A stretch of 64,000 nucleotides of DNA, from positions 10,000,399 through 10,064,398 of the forward strand of contig CM055314.2 in assembly GCA_029255685.2 (NCBI GenBank). Reading direction: 5' to 3'. Origin of the DNA: Silene conica. Its lineage: Eukaryota > Streptophyta > Magnoliopsida > Caryophyllales > Caryophyllaceae. Positions 41,802 through 53,752 of the stretch are shown here, one piece after another (positions within the stretch are counted from its first letter, which is position 1; each line of letters opens with the position of its first letter). Made by a program: the position numbers and the translations under genes. Below the pieces are notes generated by a model. It was not told the origin of the DNA. It searched no databases and saw only the letters and a program-made list of their open reading frames with translations.

Positions 41802-43633
41802 GATCCCACAGTCTTTAAGGTGTTGATCAAACTCGTGTGAAAGATACTCACCACCACGATCTGAACGTAGTGCTTTAATCTTAGCTTTCTACCCAGCTGG
41901 TTCTGTACCCGATTCTGGTATTCTTTGAACTTGTCAAAGGATTCACTTTTATGTTTCATTAAATAGACATAGCCATATCTACTTAAATCGTCCGTGAAAG
42001 TGATGAAATACCTATAGCCTTCTCGTGCGTTGATCGACATAGGGCCACATACGTCCGTATGTATGAGTCCTAATAGGTCGGCAGCGCGCATTCCAACACC
42101 TTTGAAGGAAATACGAGTCATCTTACCGATGAGACATGATTCAAACGTGCCATATGATTCGAAATCAAAGGGCGATATAGCTCCATTCTGTATGAGCTGT
42201 TTTACGCGTTTCTCATTTATGTGTCCCATACGACAATGCCATAGGTAAGTTTGATCTTTGTCACCTACCTTTAATCTTTTATTATTCACATGTAATATCT
42301 CGGTAGTTTGATCTAAAACATAAATTCCATTCATGGAAACTGCCTTGCCATATATCATATTGTGTAAGGAGAAAATACAGCTATTATTCTCTATTACAAA
42401 TGAAAAGCCGAGTTTGTCAAGTGCAGAAACTGAAATAATGTTTTTGGATAAACTAGGAACATAATAACAGTTATATAAAAATAACTCAAATCCACTTGGA
42501 AGCTGGATCACGTATGTTCCCTTCGAGACTGCAGCAACGCGTGCTCCATTCCCGACTCGCAGGTCCACCTCACCCTTGATTAGGGGTTCTTGGTTTCGGA
42601 GGCCCTGCACATGATTACATAGATGAGAACCACAACCAGTATCAAGTACCCAAGTTCCGCAACTTGCATGGTTAATCTCAATCATGTGAATAAAAGAAGA
42701 AGAAGACATACCAACAGGAGTAACACGGCCTGCTTTAATGTCCTCCCGATACACGGGGCAGGAGCGCCTCCAATGCCCAGTCTTGTGGCAATGGTGACAT
42801 TCCATGCTTGTATCCTTGCTCTTTGTCTTGCCCTGTGAGTTGCTTGACTCACCTGGCCCACTCTTAGCAAATCCTGGTTTCTTGAACCTGGGCTTACCTA
42901 CTGCTAGGTCGCCCTGAGCTTTAGCCTTCCCTTTACCCTTGCCCTTACTGGAGATCATGAGAACATCCTGCTTCATGCTCCCACTTAACTTTAGATCCTT
43001 CTCAGTCTGTACGAGAAGGGAGTGGAGCTCATGAGGAGTCTTCTTCATGTCGTTCATGCTATAGTTGGCCCTAAAGAGGGCGAACCCATCATGAAGCGAA
43101 TGAAGCATACGATCAACGATTATGTTCTCACTGATCTTGCAGTTTAGGGCCTCCAGTTTCTCGATATTCTCAATCATGTGAAGAATATGTGGGCTAACAG
43201 CTTGGCCCTTCTGGAGTTTCGCCTCAAAGAAGCGACAGGTATGCTCATAAGAAACGATTCTCGGAGCCTTTGAGAATTCGTTAGTGAGCGTGGTGAAAAT
43301 CTTGTTTGCACCATGGGTTATGAAGCGTCTTTGCAAATTTGATTCCATTGCATAGATGAGTACGTTCTTTATCGCACCCGCTTCCATGACGAAGTCGCTA
43401 TGAGCGCGAACATCGTTGGCTCTAGCTCCAGTTCCTGGGTGTGCCGGAATTGGCTCAGTTAAATACTTAAGCTTTCCGTCAGCAATGGCAGCATTCCGTA
43501 GTGCTGCCTCCCAGTCTGAGAAGTTTGACCCATCATTCCTCAGTCTAGTTGACTGATTCATGGAGTCCATGAAGGCCTTTAGCCAGGATTCTCGTGCTAG
43601 CTTGGCACTTGGCATTGGGTCTTCACCAGCCAT
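41789..43633 (-). CDS. copia gag-protease-integrase ORF, frameshifted near its end
   Basis: 614 residues from ATG at 43633 (MAGEDPMPSAKLARESWLKA). UBN2 gag to about 230; Lys/Gly-rich linker; knuckle CHHCHKTGHWRRSC near 280; protease WVLDTGCGSHLCNH near 330; GAG-pre-integrase LWHCRMGHINEKRV near 480; integrase HTDVCGPMSINAREGYRYF near 535. The proper integrase frame is lost near 41887 (after NQLGRK), where one G appears to be missing from a GAAAG-CTAAG context, so residues after that are out-of-frame. The continuation is the 39969-41801 frame. The rest looks intact. Confidence 0.9.
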   Translation of the reverse strand: MAGEDPMPSAKLARESWLKAFMDSMNQSTRLRNDGSNFSDWEAALRNAAIADGKLKYLTEPIPAHPGTGARANDVRAHSDFVMEAGAIKNVLIYAMESNLQRRFITHGANKIFTTLTNEFSKAPRIVSYEHTCRFFEAKLQKGQAVSPHILHMIENIEKLEALNCKISENIIVDRMLHSLHDGFALFRANYSMNDMKKTPHELHSLLVQTEKDLKLSGSMKQDVLMISSKGKGKGKAKAQGDLAVGKPRFKKPGFAKSGPGESSNSQGKTKSKDTSMECHHCHKTGHWRRSCPVYREDIKAGRVTPVGMSSSSFIHMIEINHASCGTWVLDTGCGSHLCNHVQGLRNQEPLIKGEVDLRVGNGARVAAVSKGTYVIQLPSGFELFLYNCYYVPSLSKNIISVSALDKLGFSFVIENNSCIFSLHNMIYGKAVSMNGIYVLDQTTEILHVNNKRLKVGDKDQTYLWHCRMGHINEKRVKQLIQNGAISPFDFESYGTFESCLIGKMTRISFKGVGMRAADLLGLIHTDVCGPMSINAREGYRYFITFTDDLSRYGYVYLMKHKSESFDKFKEYQNRVQNQLGRKLRLKHYVQIVVVSIFHTSLINTLKTVGSCYS

Positions 43634-45363
43634 TTTAGTTATACAGCAGTTTTAATGAACGTGTTATACACTGAAAAAGAAGATAAAACAAAACCATATA
43701 AGCAACTTATTGTTGTGATTTAAGTCTATATTAAATTGAATTTAAACTCGTAGACTCATGCATTTATATAATTGATCTCCCTAAAGAATTATATAAATGA
43801 TCCCAAGACTCAATTTCCGTATATTGATAAGCCCACAGTTTGGCTAATTCCAATCGTTGGAACTCTTGGTCGATAGATTTCCGTATATCCTATCTATTAG
43901 TCCATCTCAGTCACTAGATATTATCGAGTGACCATGATGTTGAGATAAAATAAATCATCTGTTCCCACTTACCCGACGTAGAAGGGGTCATATTATGCCT
44001 ACCGACGAAGAAGGGATTCATGGGAGGCTGATTTATAAAGACTAATCTCAATTTTTGGTTATACGAGGAAGACCCCATCAACTTTTATTTATCCATATTT
44101 AAGTGAACTAAAAACTAGCATTTGCGTGAATGAATTAAATAAAGTGATGGTTTTGCAATTGACATGTGACATCTGTATTGTCACAGAAAACTAACGCGTG
44201 ACCTCTACATGAGTCAGTTTTCAGGCATGATATAGGTGGTTTGGTTTTAGGCGGAATATGATGCAAGCTATTATCGATGAAAGCATAAAGATAAAAGCAA
44301 TAAACGTAAATAAAAGTCCTAGTGTGGCCTATCCTACCAAAATAAACATAAAACAACTTGGAATCCACCGTTGGACCCTAGAAGCTTGTCTTGATGTTCC
44401 ATCTTGGTCCTTGCAGCGGGAGTGAGCATCCGGTCTCCGTCTTGTCTTTGGTCTTCACAAAATTACTAATTTAAATTACAAAAGTAATCCTAGATACATT
44501 CTAATTTAAATACAAAAGTAATTACATGGCAAAAACCCAAAACGGAGATTCAAGATCTCAAAATTACAAGCAAGACTGTGTCCCATCATTACGGTGACAC
44601 AATCTTCTAAGGCCACACTAAGTTACAACCGTTTGCAAAAATTAAATACGTTATTGAGAGCATTCAAGGCATTCACAAGACGATAAATAAAATGCATCAA
44701 CTAAATAAAATTTATACATGACATAATACTGTTATTATGATTAATAAATTTATACCAAACCACCTTTTAAGATTAAAATTAAGTGACTATACCGTTTTAA
44801 TCACCAATTTTAATAAACATATAATCCATTGTTTTAAACTGTTTTAAAAACAATATGTATCAAACGAGGGTGAACCGTTTCACTAAATAATATACTATTT
44901 CCGTATACAGTATATTATTTTAAGCCATGTGAAAATAAGAAAACAAGTTATTTTCGAAAAGGGAGCCCGAAACAAGAGCACTTGCCCGAGCAGCAGAGGC
45001 ACTCAATCGAGTGCCAGTGTCACTCGATCGAGTGCAGCAGGGGCTCGATCGAGTGACTCTTTAAAACGCAATCGCTGCACTTTAAATCTAAAACGAGTTT
45101 ATAACTTGGATTTAAAACGTGTAAATCATAAATAAACAACAACAAAAGATTCACATATTGCTAAAAATATCGATTAATTAACAATATGCAAATTATAATC
45201 GAAAACAAGATCGATTTCTCACTAAAAACTCACGCACGGGGCCTGGTACGAGGGCACTCGATCGAGTGCAACAGGGACTCGATCGAGTGCCTAGACAGAA
45301 TGTACGGTTTTCAAAATTTTTAAAACTTATGAAAGACACAATTGTAAAATTTTCATGGCCTAA
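43634..45363 (-). other. Long leader of the copia element, with palindrome clusters
   Basis: About 1.7 kb between PBS and gag, with no supportable gene. Contains five copies of a CACTCGATCGAGTG-like palindrome: 45000-45013 (one mismatch), 45021-45034, about 45042-45055, 45255-45268 and 45276-45289. Such a long leader could hold packaging signals, but that is inference. Confidence 0.6.
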
Positions 45364-45378
45364 GGCTCTGATACCACT
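45364..45378 (-). other. Primer-binding site of the 17.5 kb copia element
   Basis: Minus strand GTGGTATCAGAGCC, the tRNA-Met-complementary form used by most plant copia elements, within two bases of the 5' LTR. Confidence 0.88.
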
Positions 45379-46377
45379 TGTGGGGAATAAAACGTGTATT
45401 CGCCCTTTAATTGCAGGATTATAATGAAAATTACAGTCGTGAATATCGTCATAAGATTAAAAAGCATAAGAAAAGAAGTACAACCTTTAGTCCTCGCGCA
45501 AAAGGCCTAAGAACAGGAATTAACACAAATTACCTCCTATAAGTTGCACCCAAGACTTAGAATGAGACGAGGCCGCGTGTGCTAGAAATCCTCTCCAACT
45601 GCCTTGCAATATTGGGAGAGCTATTGAGTTTTAGATGTGAGATCTGAGGTTTTGGGAGAAGAATGCTCTCAAAAACCTAATTTTGACCTTGAGATTATTT
45701 GACAGTGCAACAAGAGTCGTCTACATAAGGAGAAGGACTCTCCTTATGTAGCCTCTTGTTTCGGCCGAAATAGGGTTTGGGTAGGAGTGGGCTTTCCACT
45801 CTTACCTTATCCCAATGCGTGATTCGACCCAATTGCTTAAATATAATTCGCGGGTTTATAATTATAAATCGTAACATATTATCAGATATTAATACAGTCG
45901 ATATATTAATAACGGTCTGATAAAATACGATATTGTATAATTGCCCAAATTAATATAACTGTTTATATTAATACGCGAATACAATATTTAATTAAATATA
46001 ACCGTTTATATTTAATTTACGAATTAATCTTGTAATCCGTATTAGCTAAAATTATTTAATCCGTATTAAATAATAATCTCAACATCTTATTGACTAATTT
46101 ATTAGTCAATACCTCTGACTAACTGTTTAGTCGTATCCGGCAAAATGTGACTGTATTTTCATACCTTCACATCTCTCAAACGTGTCCTATAGGTGTGACG
46201 TATAGGGACCAGTTGATCACCGCCATCCGTATGACAATAACGTCAAACTTATCTAGCAAGCCAACCGTTATTGATAAACGTGGATCAACTGGTAATAATA
46301 CAAAAGTATGCCCTTGTGATCCTTAAAGAGATTTAATAAGTCATTGTACTTAATTGTCAAGGACACCAGCCCCAACA
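45379..46377 (-). repeat. 5' LTR of the 17.5 kb copia element
   Basis: 999 bp, ends as in the left copy; TSD AATAG follows at 46378-46382. Confidence 0.95.
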
Positions 46378-46382
46378 AATAG

Positions 46383-47935
46383 TGCATTTATGGCCAAACT
46401 GGGATGACGGCTTCTCAAAGAACCAAATGCGTTGTAGGCTCGAGTTCTACGCCATAAGTATACTAAAGGTCGCTGTGATATGGATATGTTTGAAGCCCGA
46501 CAGAATTGCTCGAATGTTTGGAGAGGGATTGTAGAAGCCTCGGAAACTTTAAAGCAAGGTCTAGGGGCTAATATAGGAAATGGGGTGTCCACGTTATTTT
46601 GGAAGCATAAATGGGTTACTGAAATAGCCTTGGAAAATTAAACAGAATATGAAATCCCGGAAGAGTTCCAAGACATGAGTGTGGCGGACTTTTGGGATAA
46701 TGAAACAGGTTGGAAGTGGGAACTCTTTGCTGACATTCTACCAACAAATATTTTACAAACGATTGCATCGTTTGAAGTTTCGCCAGGTGAAGCTAACAAG
46801 GATAAATTCTATTGGGCCGAGACTCCATCCGGATTCTTTTTGATCAAATCAGCAATTCGGTTAATTCGGAAAATGCCAAGCCAGGACTCTAGTTCGTGCT
46901 GGAAGCTTCCGTGGTCAACATGGGCACCGCAAAGGATGAGACTGTTTCTATGGCTCTGAATGCATGATAGAATTATGACAAATGTAAATCGGGCTAAGAG
47001 GGGTTTCACGAGTGACCCGTGTTGTGGGGAGTGCCCGACGACAGAAGAAACGACCCTTTATCTTCTACGGGACTGTCCTAAAGCCCGAAATGTATGGCAA
47101 CATTTTCCGCTTGCTAACATGGAATGGTTCACAGCACATTCAAGTGTGAAGGAGTGGGTTGTTACCAACCTATCCGAAAAAGGTAGGGGTCCAGAAGAGC
47201 ATTGGAGCACTACTTTTTCGGTAGTGGTGTGGTGGCTATGGCGCTGGAGGAATTGTCGAGCTTTTAACCGGCATGAGGTAATACCTATAAACCTTTATAA
47301 TACTATCACGGATCGCATTCGTGAATTTTTGGAGGCGAAAGATACCGGGGATTTAATTACCCTTGGTACGACTTCTCGCCGAAAGGAGAGCTATATCAAG
47401 TGGTGTGCACCGCCTGCTGATTGGGTTATGTTGAATGTTGATGGGGCGTCTAAAGGGAACCCAGGTTTAGCTGGAGCTGGAGGGATAATTAGGGACAATA
47501 CTGGAAGAGAACTTGTGTCGTTTGCAGAGAAGTTGGGAATAGCCACTGTCACTAGAGCTGAATTGATGGCGCTTCGAAGGGGACTTTGATCGCTATTGAA
47601 AGAAAATACCCTCGTATCTACATCTAAACAAACTCGAAAGTTATTGAGGGATTTATGAAGAAATTAGATCAAGAACTGCTACCTACAGCACACTCACATC
47701 TGATCCTCTTATGTTGATCCCTTCTTTATGAAACAAATTGGCAAGCGGAAATAACACATGTTTATAGAGAAGCTAATTCCTGCGCAGATTGGCTAGCAAA
47801 TCTGGGAGTGGAGCAAAATAGGGGACTTTGTTTGTTTGAGCCTGAGCATACACCTATCCCCTTACGAAGACTTATTGAGTCGGATGCCCGAGGAGTAGCA
47901 TGGCCCCGTATGATCCCTGAAGACGGAACAACGTA
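46383..47935 (+). pseudogene. LINE ORF2 right part: zf-RVT and RNase H
   Basis: Continues the RT-connection region directly after the copia insertion: KLGWRLLKEPNALW and NVWRGIVEASETLKQG, then zf-RVT (LPWSTWAPQRMRLFLWL, CCGECPTTEETTLYLLRDC) and RNase H (VMLNVDGASKGNPGLAGAGG, RAELMALRRGL). In-frame stops occur after EIALEN, after LFLWL and after ALRRGL; the RNase H tail is degraded to about 47935. A non-coding 3'UTR and the A-run follow. Confidence 0.88.
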
Positions 47936-48796
47936 GTGTCGCTGTAGTTTAGTGTTTAATTCGGTTTGGTTTGTTGTCGTGTGTTTTGTTTTTCGTTCTT
48001 TTCTTTTCTTTCTAGTTTGTTTGTTTGGGTTTTCCCACGTCTTTTCACCAAAAAAAAAGCTATTCCATTTTCCAAATAAAAAACAATCTTCTTCCCCAAA
48101 TAGTTAATCTTTCCCCAAGTAATTAAATTAGCTCGTTAATATTCCCTTCAAACGTTTTATTATAATCTACTATTATTTGCATATTAGTTCTTCACAAATC
48201 ACTCCAAATTACAATTAGAATGTAATTAGAATCAAAACTTTGAAGTTACACTCATTTTCAATCTTCTATTAAAATACAGATTTACACTTGAGTTTTCAAA
48301 AGATCGAAAGAGGTAATTTTTCTTAATTTTAATGAATCATTTTTCAATATTATATTAATGATTATTAATATCATATACAACTGAGATGTTTTTATTTCTA
48401 ATTTGAACTATTTTAATCTAAATTTTTTTAATTTTAATTTACCAAATAAAATCTTCTGACAATGTATTACTTAAAATTGGTTAATTGTTTAAGTTTGAGT
48501 GATAATGTCGATTTCTCTGTCTTTAATTTTGTTTCTTATTTTTGACTTGATTTTTATTTGCTTTCTGAATTTTCAATATTTTTCAAAAATTTAATGCATT
48601 TGCGGTAATTGGAGTTTGACAACGAGTCAAATAGTTGGAGATTAAATAACTTTGTTTTTATCGATTTTTAATTCATGGAATAAGTTAGTAGTTTGCATTA
48701 ATATTTTATATAAACCTATTTTGATTTTGTAAAATTAAGGCTTCATATTTTTTTGCACCGGGCCTCCACATCTCTTGAGACGACCCTGCCAAATCT

Positions 48797-48953
48797 GTTT
48801 CTAGCTGGGTCGAGATTGCATATAATTATACCTTCAGAACCAATGGATGCGACTCTCTGACTCCACTAAACACGAAACAACTAAATTACAACGATTATCC
48901 TATAATACCGTAAAGTGCACAAGCATTACTCCGTCAATCTTACAGGTTAATCT
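48797..48953. other. Spacer between hAT and tandem repeat
   Basis: Short non-coding stretch; nothing recognised. Confidence 0.4.
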
Positions 48954-49223
48954 GTGATTATCATCAATTACACATTGATGCTTATCATCATAAATTGAGG
49001 AAGGCGCAACTAATCCAATAAGTCATGTTGCGTCATTTATTCCGATCATAATCCAGAATCAAAGAATGTCACAATTCGACTCAATCAAAATCGAAACAAC
49101 TCCAATAACACATTGATGCCTGCGCATCACCACAAATTGACGAAACGCAGCGAATTCAATAATTGACTCTTCCTCATTTATTCCTATCATAATCCAAAAC
49201 CAAAGAATACGACTATCCGACTT
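48954..49223. repeat. ~138-bp tandem repeat, left part
   Basis: The word CACATTGATGC recurs 138 bp apart (48971 and 49109), with shared blocks CATTTATTCC(G/T)ATCATAATCC, AAAGAAT and GAAACAACTC. The array continues at 55412-55580 after the solo LTR. About three degenerate units in all. Confidence 0.75.
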
Positions 49224-50550
49224 TGAAGAGTTAAGAACGATTGAACACCTAAGAGGAGGAGGGGGTGAATTAGGTGACCTTTTTAAAAATTTCTCGATTA
49301 CTTGTATAAAGTGAAATACAAGTAACGGCTATTAAGTACTAACTTGAGAAACTTAATGAATGATAAGTTCACAAGAGGTACAACAGGTCTAAGCAACAGT
49401 ATGAATGACTGTTGCACAACACTGGCAGCGAGATTAGAAAAGGATATGCGAAGGATAAAAATAAGAGTAAATGAATAAACAAACTATGTTTTAAAAATTG
49501 GTTCAGCTCCTACTCCGGAGCCTACGTCCAACCGTTATTTTATTGCTTGTTTAGAAGTTACTCAACTTAACTAAACCCCTTACAAGGAAAAATAACTCGC
49601 CAACCTACTCCGGTTGCATTTGCTCAAAGCTACTCCGCTTCAAGACTTTGACTCAAACTTAAAGCTACTCCGCTTCAAGAGTTTATGAAGTTCTATCTCT
49701 TTGGTTTACACGATCAGAATCTCAAGGGTTCACTTAAGAACATGGAGATTTACATTTAATATCTAAACACGAGAATCACGGAACAAACTCATCATGTCAC
49801 AGTGCAACTTACTGATTCATGGAGATATTAAGACCCTTTGAAAACGTTGAAGACTTTAAAAACAGAAATCGTTTTGCAAAACAAACTTGATAAACTTTGA
49901 AAGCACAAGTTTTGTTTGCAGAAACTCTCAATTTAATGAGACTAAGTGGTTTCTTTTATAGTACTCAAAACTTGGGTATTACCCAACATGCACTTTTATC
50001 CATTGGATAATAGCTAAACCACTTGACAAACAAAAGGTGTTGTTTAGTTTTCATTGGCTCCTCAAAAGGTGTTGTTTAGTTTTCATTGGCTCCTCAAAAG
50101 CAAATCTGATTTCCTTTTGTAATTGTCTCCTTACAAAATCCTTAAGTACTACTTGCATTTCAAATGTAAACAATTCAAAAGCTTTTAATATTTTGCAAGT
50201 ACGGTACACCACGGATAAAATGAGTTTTACGTCTTAATTCGTGCGAGCCAAAAGAGAAGACGATTTTTCCAGAAAACAGATTTTGGACAATTATTTTTCC
50301 AGAAAACTAAGACGACCATTTTGCAAATTTCTCGAAATGATTTTTCACGTCTTAAAAATCTCCATGCGATATCAGACACAACAGGTTGATGGATTGTTGC
50401 ATGACTAAGCGATCACTTGACTCTAACAAGAATGTTACACTTACTCTTACATTTGTGACTAAGGTTACATGAGGATTGTTCTTGAATTGTGTTGTTCTTC
50501 TTGATCATGTTTGAAACACAATGGATGCTATCTTGTTGCTTTGTTCTTCA

Positions 50551-50750
50551 TATAGAATTTGATATATGCAAAGGTGAGTATTATTAACATTATCAAAGAG
50601 TATAAATACAAGGCTGGTCAACTATAAACAAGGTAACAAATACTAAAGGAATATATTCTACCTAGACTTAAAGAAAGAATAAAGCTAAACGTATCCTACT
50701 TGTACACAAACGGTAACAAATTATACTATGAAGATTTTGTATCTTCAATA
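50551..50750 (-). repeat. 3' LTR of the Ale-type element
   Basis: 200 bp. The RNase H frame runs 25 bp into it (stop at 50726). Confidence 0.93.
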
Positions 50751-51415
50751 TGCTTCTGCAGATTAGATGATTCGGTTGAGAGACCGATTTTGGACAGAAT
50801 GGACTCTAGCCGTGAGCGAGGGAGAGGCTTCGTAAGGGCATCGGCTAGTTGATCATCAGCGCTGATATGTTGTACTCGTAATAAATTTTTGTTTACCTGT
50901 TCACGTACAAAATGGAAGGCAATAGCTACATGCTTCATTCGGGAGTGAAAAACGGGATTGGTAGAATATTGCGTTGCGCCGATGTTATCACAATAAATTG
51001 AAGGAGGAGACAGGATTCGGAAGTCAAGTTCAGCAAGTAGAGAGCGAATCCACATAAGTTCTGAAGTAGCAGTGGCCACAACTCTAAACTCAGCCTCGGT
51101 AGTGGAGAGAGCTAGAGTGTGTTGCTTTCGTGAGGACCAAGATATGGGATTGCGTCCTAAATAAATAATAAAACCCGTTGTAGAAACATAGTCATCAGTG
51201 TCACGAGCCCAATTTGCATCACAGTAGGAGTGTAAGGACAGGGGTGTGTCACGATGAAGTTGAATGCCAGTATATATGGACCCCTTTAAGTAGCGTAAGA
51301 GTCGCTTACGAGCATGCCAATGAGTATCACGTGGGGAGTGCAGAAACTGTGCTAGCTTATTGACGCTATATGCAATATCGGGACGGGTAAGGGATAGGTA
51401 GAGCAGGCTGCCCAC
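50726..51415 (-). pseudogene. Ale-type RNase H
   Basis: 229 residues: GSLLYLSLTRPDIAYSVNKL (RT connection), then RNase H YCDANWARDTDDYVSTTGF, STTEAEFRVVATATSEL, YCDNIGATQYSTNPVFHSRM, KHVAIAFHFVREQV and DDQLADALTKPLPRSR. Catalytic Asp and Glu positions are visible. Out of frame with the RT ORF by a break near 51425-51460. The C-terminal codons overlap the PPT and the 3' LTR. Confidence 0.88.
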
Positions 51416-51437
51416 GAGGGCACGGTACTCGGATGAA

Positions 51438-52724
51438 TTAGGTAGAGGCTGACCAGATAGCTAGGAGGGTAAGGGGAGGATAAGTGCTCATAGGTGTGGT
51501 AGTGGGTTTACAGTCAAGCATATTGGAGCGTGTGAGTAAGTCGTGGATGTATTTGGTTTGAGTAAGACGAAGACCATGGGTGTTGGGAGTAACCTCTATG
51601 CCAAGAAAGTATGATGGAAATCCGAGATCTTTTAAGGAGAAACAGGTCGCAAAAGAAGTAAAAAATGTGGTGAGGGAGGGTGTAGAAGGGCCAACAACAA
51701 TAATGTCGTCTACATAGACTAAAAGATAAATGGGGGTAGAGTTTTTATTGTAAAGAAAGAGAGATGGGTCAGAGAGGGATTGAGTAAAACCATAGGAAAT
51801 AAGATAGGAGGTTAGCTCATTATACCAAGCTCTAGGGGCTTGTTTAAGACCATAGATAGCTTTAGTTAATTTGCAAATATGAGAGGAAAATTGGGAGTTT
51901 TGAAAACCGGGAGGTTGAGACATATAAACAGTTTCAGTTAACGTACCTTGTAAAAATGCATTATTGACGTCGAGTTGCTTGAGAGACCAGCCACGAGAGA
52001 GTGCTAATGACAAAATGAGACGGACGGTCACGGGTTTAACAACGGGACTAAATGTTTCCGTGTAGTCAACACCGGGTCGTTGATGAAAACCTTTAGCGAC
52101 AAGACGGGCTTTGTATTTGTTGATAGAATTGTCGGGATTGTACTTAATGCGAAAAACCCATTTGCAACCAATGACATTAAGAGAGGGGTCAAGGGGAACA
52201 AGGGTCCAAGTTTTGTTTTTGAGAAGTGCAATGTGTTCATCTTCCATCGCACTACGCCATTTGGGATGGGAAAGAGCTAATTTGAGCGTAACGGGTGCTA
52301 AAGATGGGGAAGAAACAGAGACTATGTGAGCATTTTTGGTGTATTTGGGGTTGGGGCAGCGGATGTAATTTTGTAGACGGGTGGTCACGCGTGGTTGAGG
52401 AGGAGGAGGAGGAGGAGGAGGTGGAGGGGGTGGGGTGGGAGTGGGAGACCGAGAGGTGATGGACTGAGAACTAGAGGATACGGGAGAGGAGGACGAGATT
52501 GGGGACTGTGGCGTAGGGGACACAGGAGTAGTGGGGTTCATGGAGGAAGAGGCAGCAGCGGAAGAGGATTGGTTGTTAATTGTGGGAGAGGTAGGGGTAT
52601 CATTGTTAATGGAATTAGGGGCAGGGGTGTCTACGGGTGTGGGGGGGGGGAATTTGATTTGGTGGGTTAGGTGAATTATTAATAGAAGAAGTAGCAGGAG
52701 GTGGAGTAAGTATGGGAAGGACAA
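51438..52724 (-). pseudogene. Ale-type reverse transcriptase
   Basis: Pro/Ser-rich linker with a long poly-Pro tract, then RT: LSHPKWRSAMEDEHIALLKN, GCKWVFRIKYNPD, KARLVAKGFHQRPGVDYTET, LDVNNAFLQGTLTETVYMSQ, AIYGLKQAPRAWYNEL and LLVYVDDIIVVG (YVDD). The frame starts out of register with the integrase (52615-53049) at a run of nine G (plus strand, about 52642-52650). Ends by a frameshift before the RNase H. Confidence 0.88.
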
Positions 52725-53752
52725 GTTGACACCATGTGTCAGGGGTGTAGGGATTAAGGAGTGAAGGGGATTGGGATAGCTTTAAGTAGGGGAATTTGTA
52801 TTCAATAAATTGAACGTGACGAGACGTATAAAGTCGTTGGGTAGTAGGATTAAGACAGTAGTAAGCACTTCTGGTAGAGGAGTAACCAACAAAGATACAT
52901 GGGGTTGATTTGGGGTCAAGTTTATGTTTGGTATAAGGACGTAACCAAGGATAACAGAGACACCCAAAATTACGAAGTTTGCTATAATTGGGAGTGACTC
53001 CAAAGAGTTTTAAGTAGGGAGAGATATGATTTAGTACGGGAGTGGGCATGCGATTAATGAGATAGACAACGGTAACAAAAGCATAAGACCAATAAGAGGG
53101 GGGAAGGGAGGCATAAGTGAGAAGGGAGAGACCAGTTTCAACAATGTGACGGTGGCGGCGTTCAACAAGACCATTGTGTTCGGGGGTATGGGGGGGAAGT
53201 GAGATGAGTAATGTCGTTTAAGGTAATAGAGGGGGTTAATTTTATATATTCACCCCCATTGTCAGAAAAAAGTTGTCGAATAGGTCTATTGAAATGTTTT
53301 TCCACAAGAGCACGAAAACGGTTAAAAACCGTAGCCGTGTCAGATTTATTTTTGAGAGGATAAATCCAAGTATAACGAGTAAAATGATCAACAAACACGA
53401 CATAGTACTTGTAATTATCAATAGAATAGATAGGAGAAGTCCAAACATCCGAAAAAACTGAGTCAAGAGGATTATTCGAACTTAAAGATGACTCGGCAAA
53501 AACAAGTTTATGACTCTTATTGACGGAGCACGAATTACAATGAGAGTCCTTTTTATTTTGTACCGGAAAACCACATAACTTAGATAGAGAACTTAAAATA
53601 GAAGGGGATGGGTGACCAAGTTTGTGATGCCAGGAAAGGTGAGAAGACCCGTGAACCAGAAGCACCTTGTTAATACCCGATGGCCGCCACTCATAGAGAC
53701 CAGAATTAAGCTGACCCCGAATTAGCACTTTGCCCATGAGCTGGTCCTGCAA
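52615..53752 (-). pseudogene. Ale-type GAG-pre-integrase and integrase
   Basis: Two frames: 53752-53162 has SSHLSWHHKLGHPSPSILSSL, HCNSCSVNKSHKL (zinc module), FSDVWTSPIYSIDNYKYYVV (Asp) and LFSDNGGEYIKLTPSITLND (Asp), ending PYPRTQWSC after a frameshift in the PHTPEHNG block; 53049-52615 has the C-terminal part (FGVTPNYSKLRNFGCLCYPW, KHKLDPKSTPCIFVGY). The catalytic Glu region (RRRHIVETGLSLL) lies in the gap between them. Confidence 0.85.

Larger units (their letters stand above)
28920..46377 (-). mobile_element. Ty1/copia element, 999-bp LTRs, holding a nested SIRE-like element
   Basis: TSD AATAG at 28915-28919 and 46378-46382. On its own (minus) strand each LTR runs TGTTGGGGCTGGTG...TATTCCCCACA. 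PBS TGGTATCAGAGCC lies just inside the right LTR (complement at 45364-45377); PPT CAAGTGGGAGAT just inside the left LTR (29919-29931). I saw one difference between the two 999-bp LTRs. Own length without the insertion about 8.6 kb. Order: long leader, gag, protease, integrase, RT, RNase H (copia order). Lineage may be Tork/Angela-like, by gag and RT style only. Confidence 0.95.
26888..48059 (+). mobile_element. 5'-truncated LINE, split by a copia element
   Basis: TSD CTATTCCATTTTCC at 26874-26887 and 48060-48073, A-run at 48050-48058. It starts inside the endonuclease domain, which is typical 5' truncation. Without the copia insertion it is about 3.7 kb. It is an L1-type element, but diverged from the one at 5633 and carrying several stops. 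Confidence 0.9.
26725..48788. mobile_element. Small hAT element split by a 21 kb nested insertion
   Basis: Ends CAGGCCCGTCT (26725) and AGACGACCCTG (48788) are inverted; the 8-bp TSD CCAAATCT is at 26717-26724 and 48789-48796. Removing the LINE with one TSD copy leaves about 878 bp with no transposase, so it is a non-autonomous hAT. The left arm has GGGCCTCAAAATTTCGGGGC and the right arm (48074-48788) is AT-rich and non-coding. Oldest layer of the nest. Confidence 0.88.

Noticed and set aside
52395..52670. Plus-strand Arg/Gly-rich frame
   Set aside because: It is the reverse of the poly-Pro linker in the Ale-type pol.
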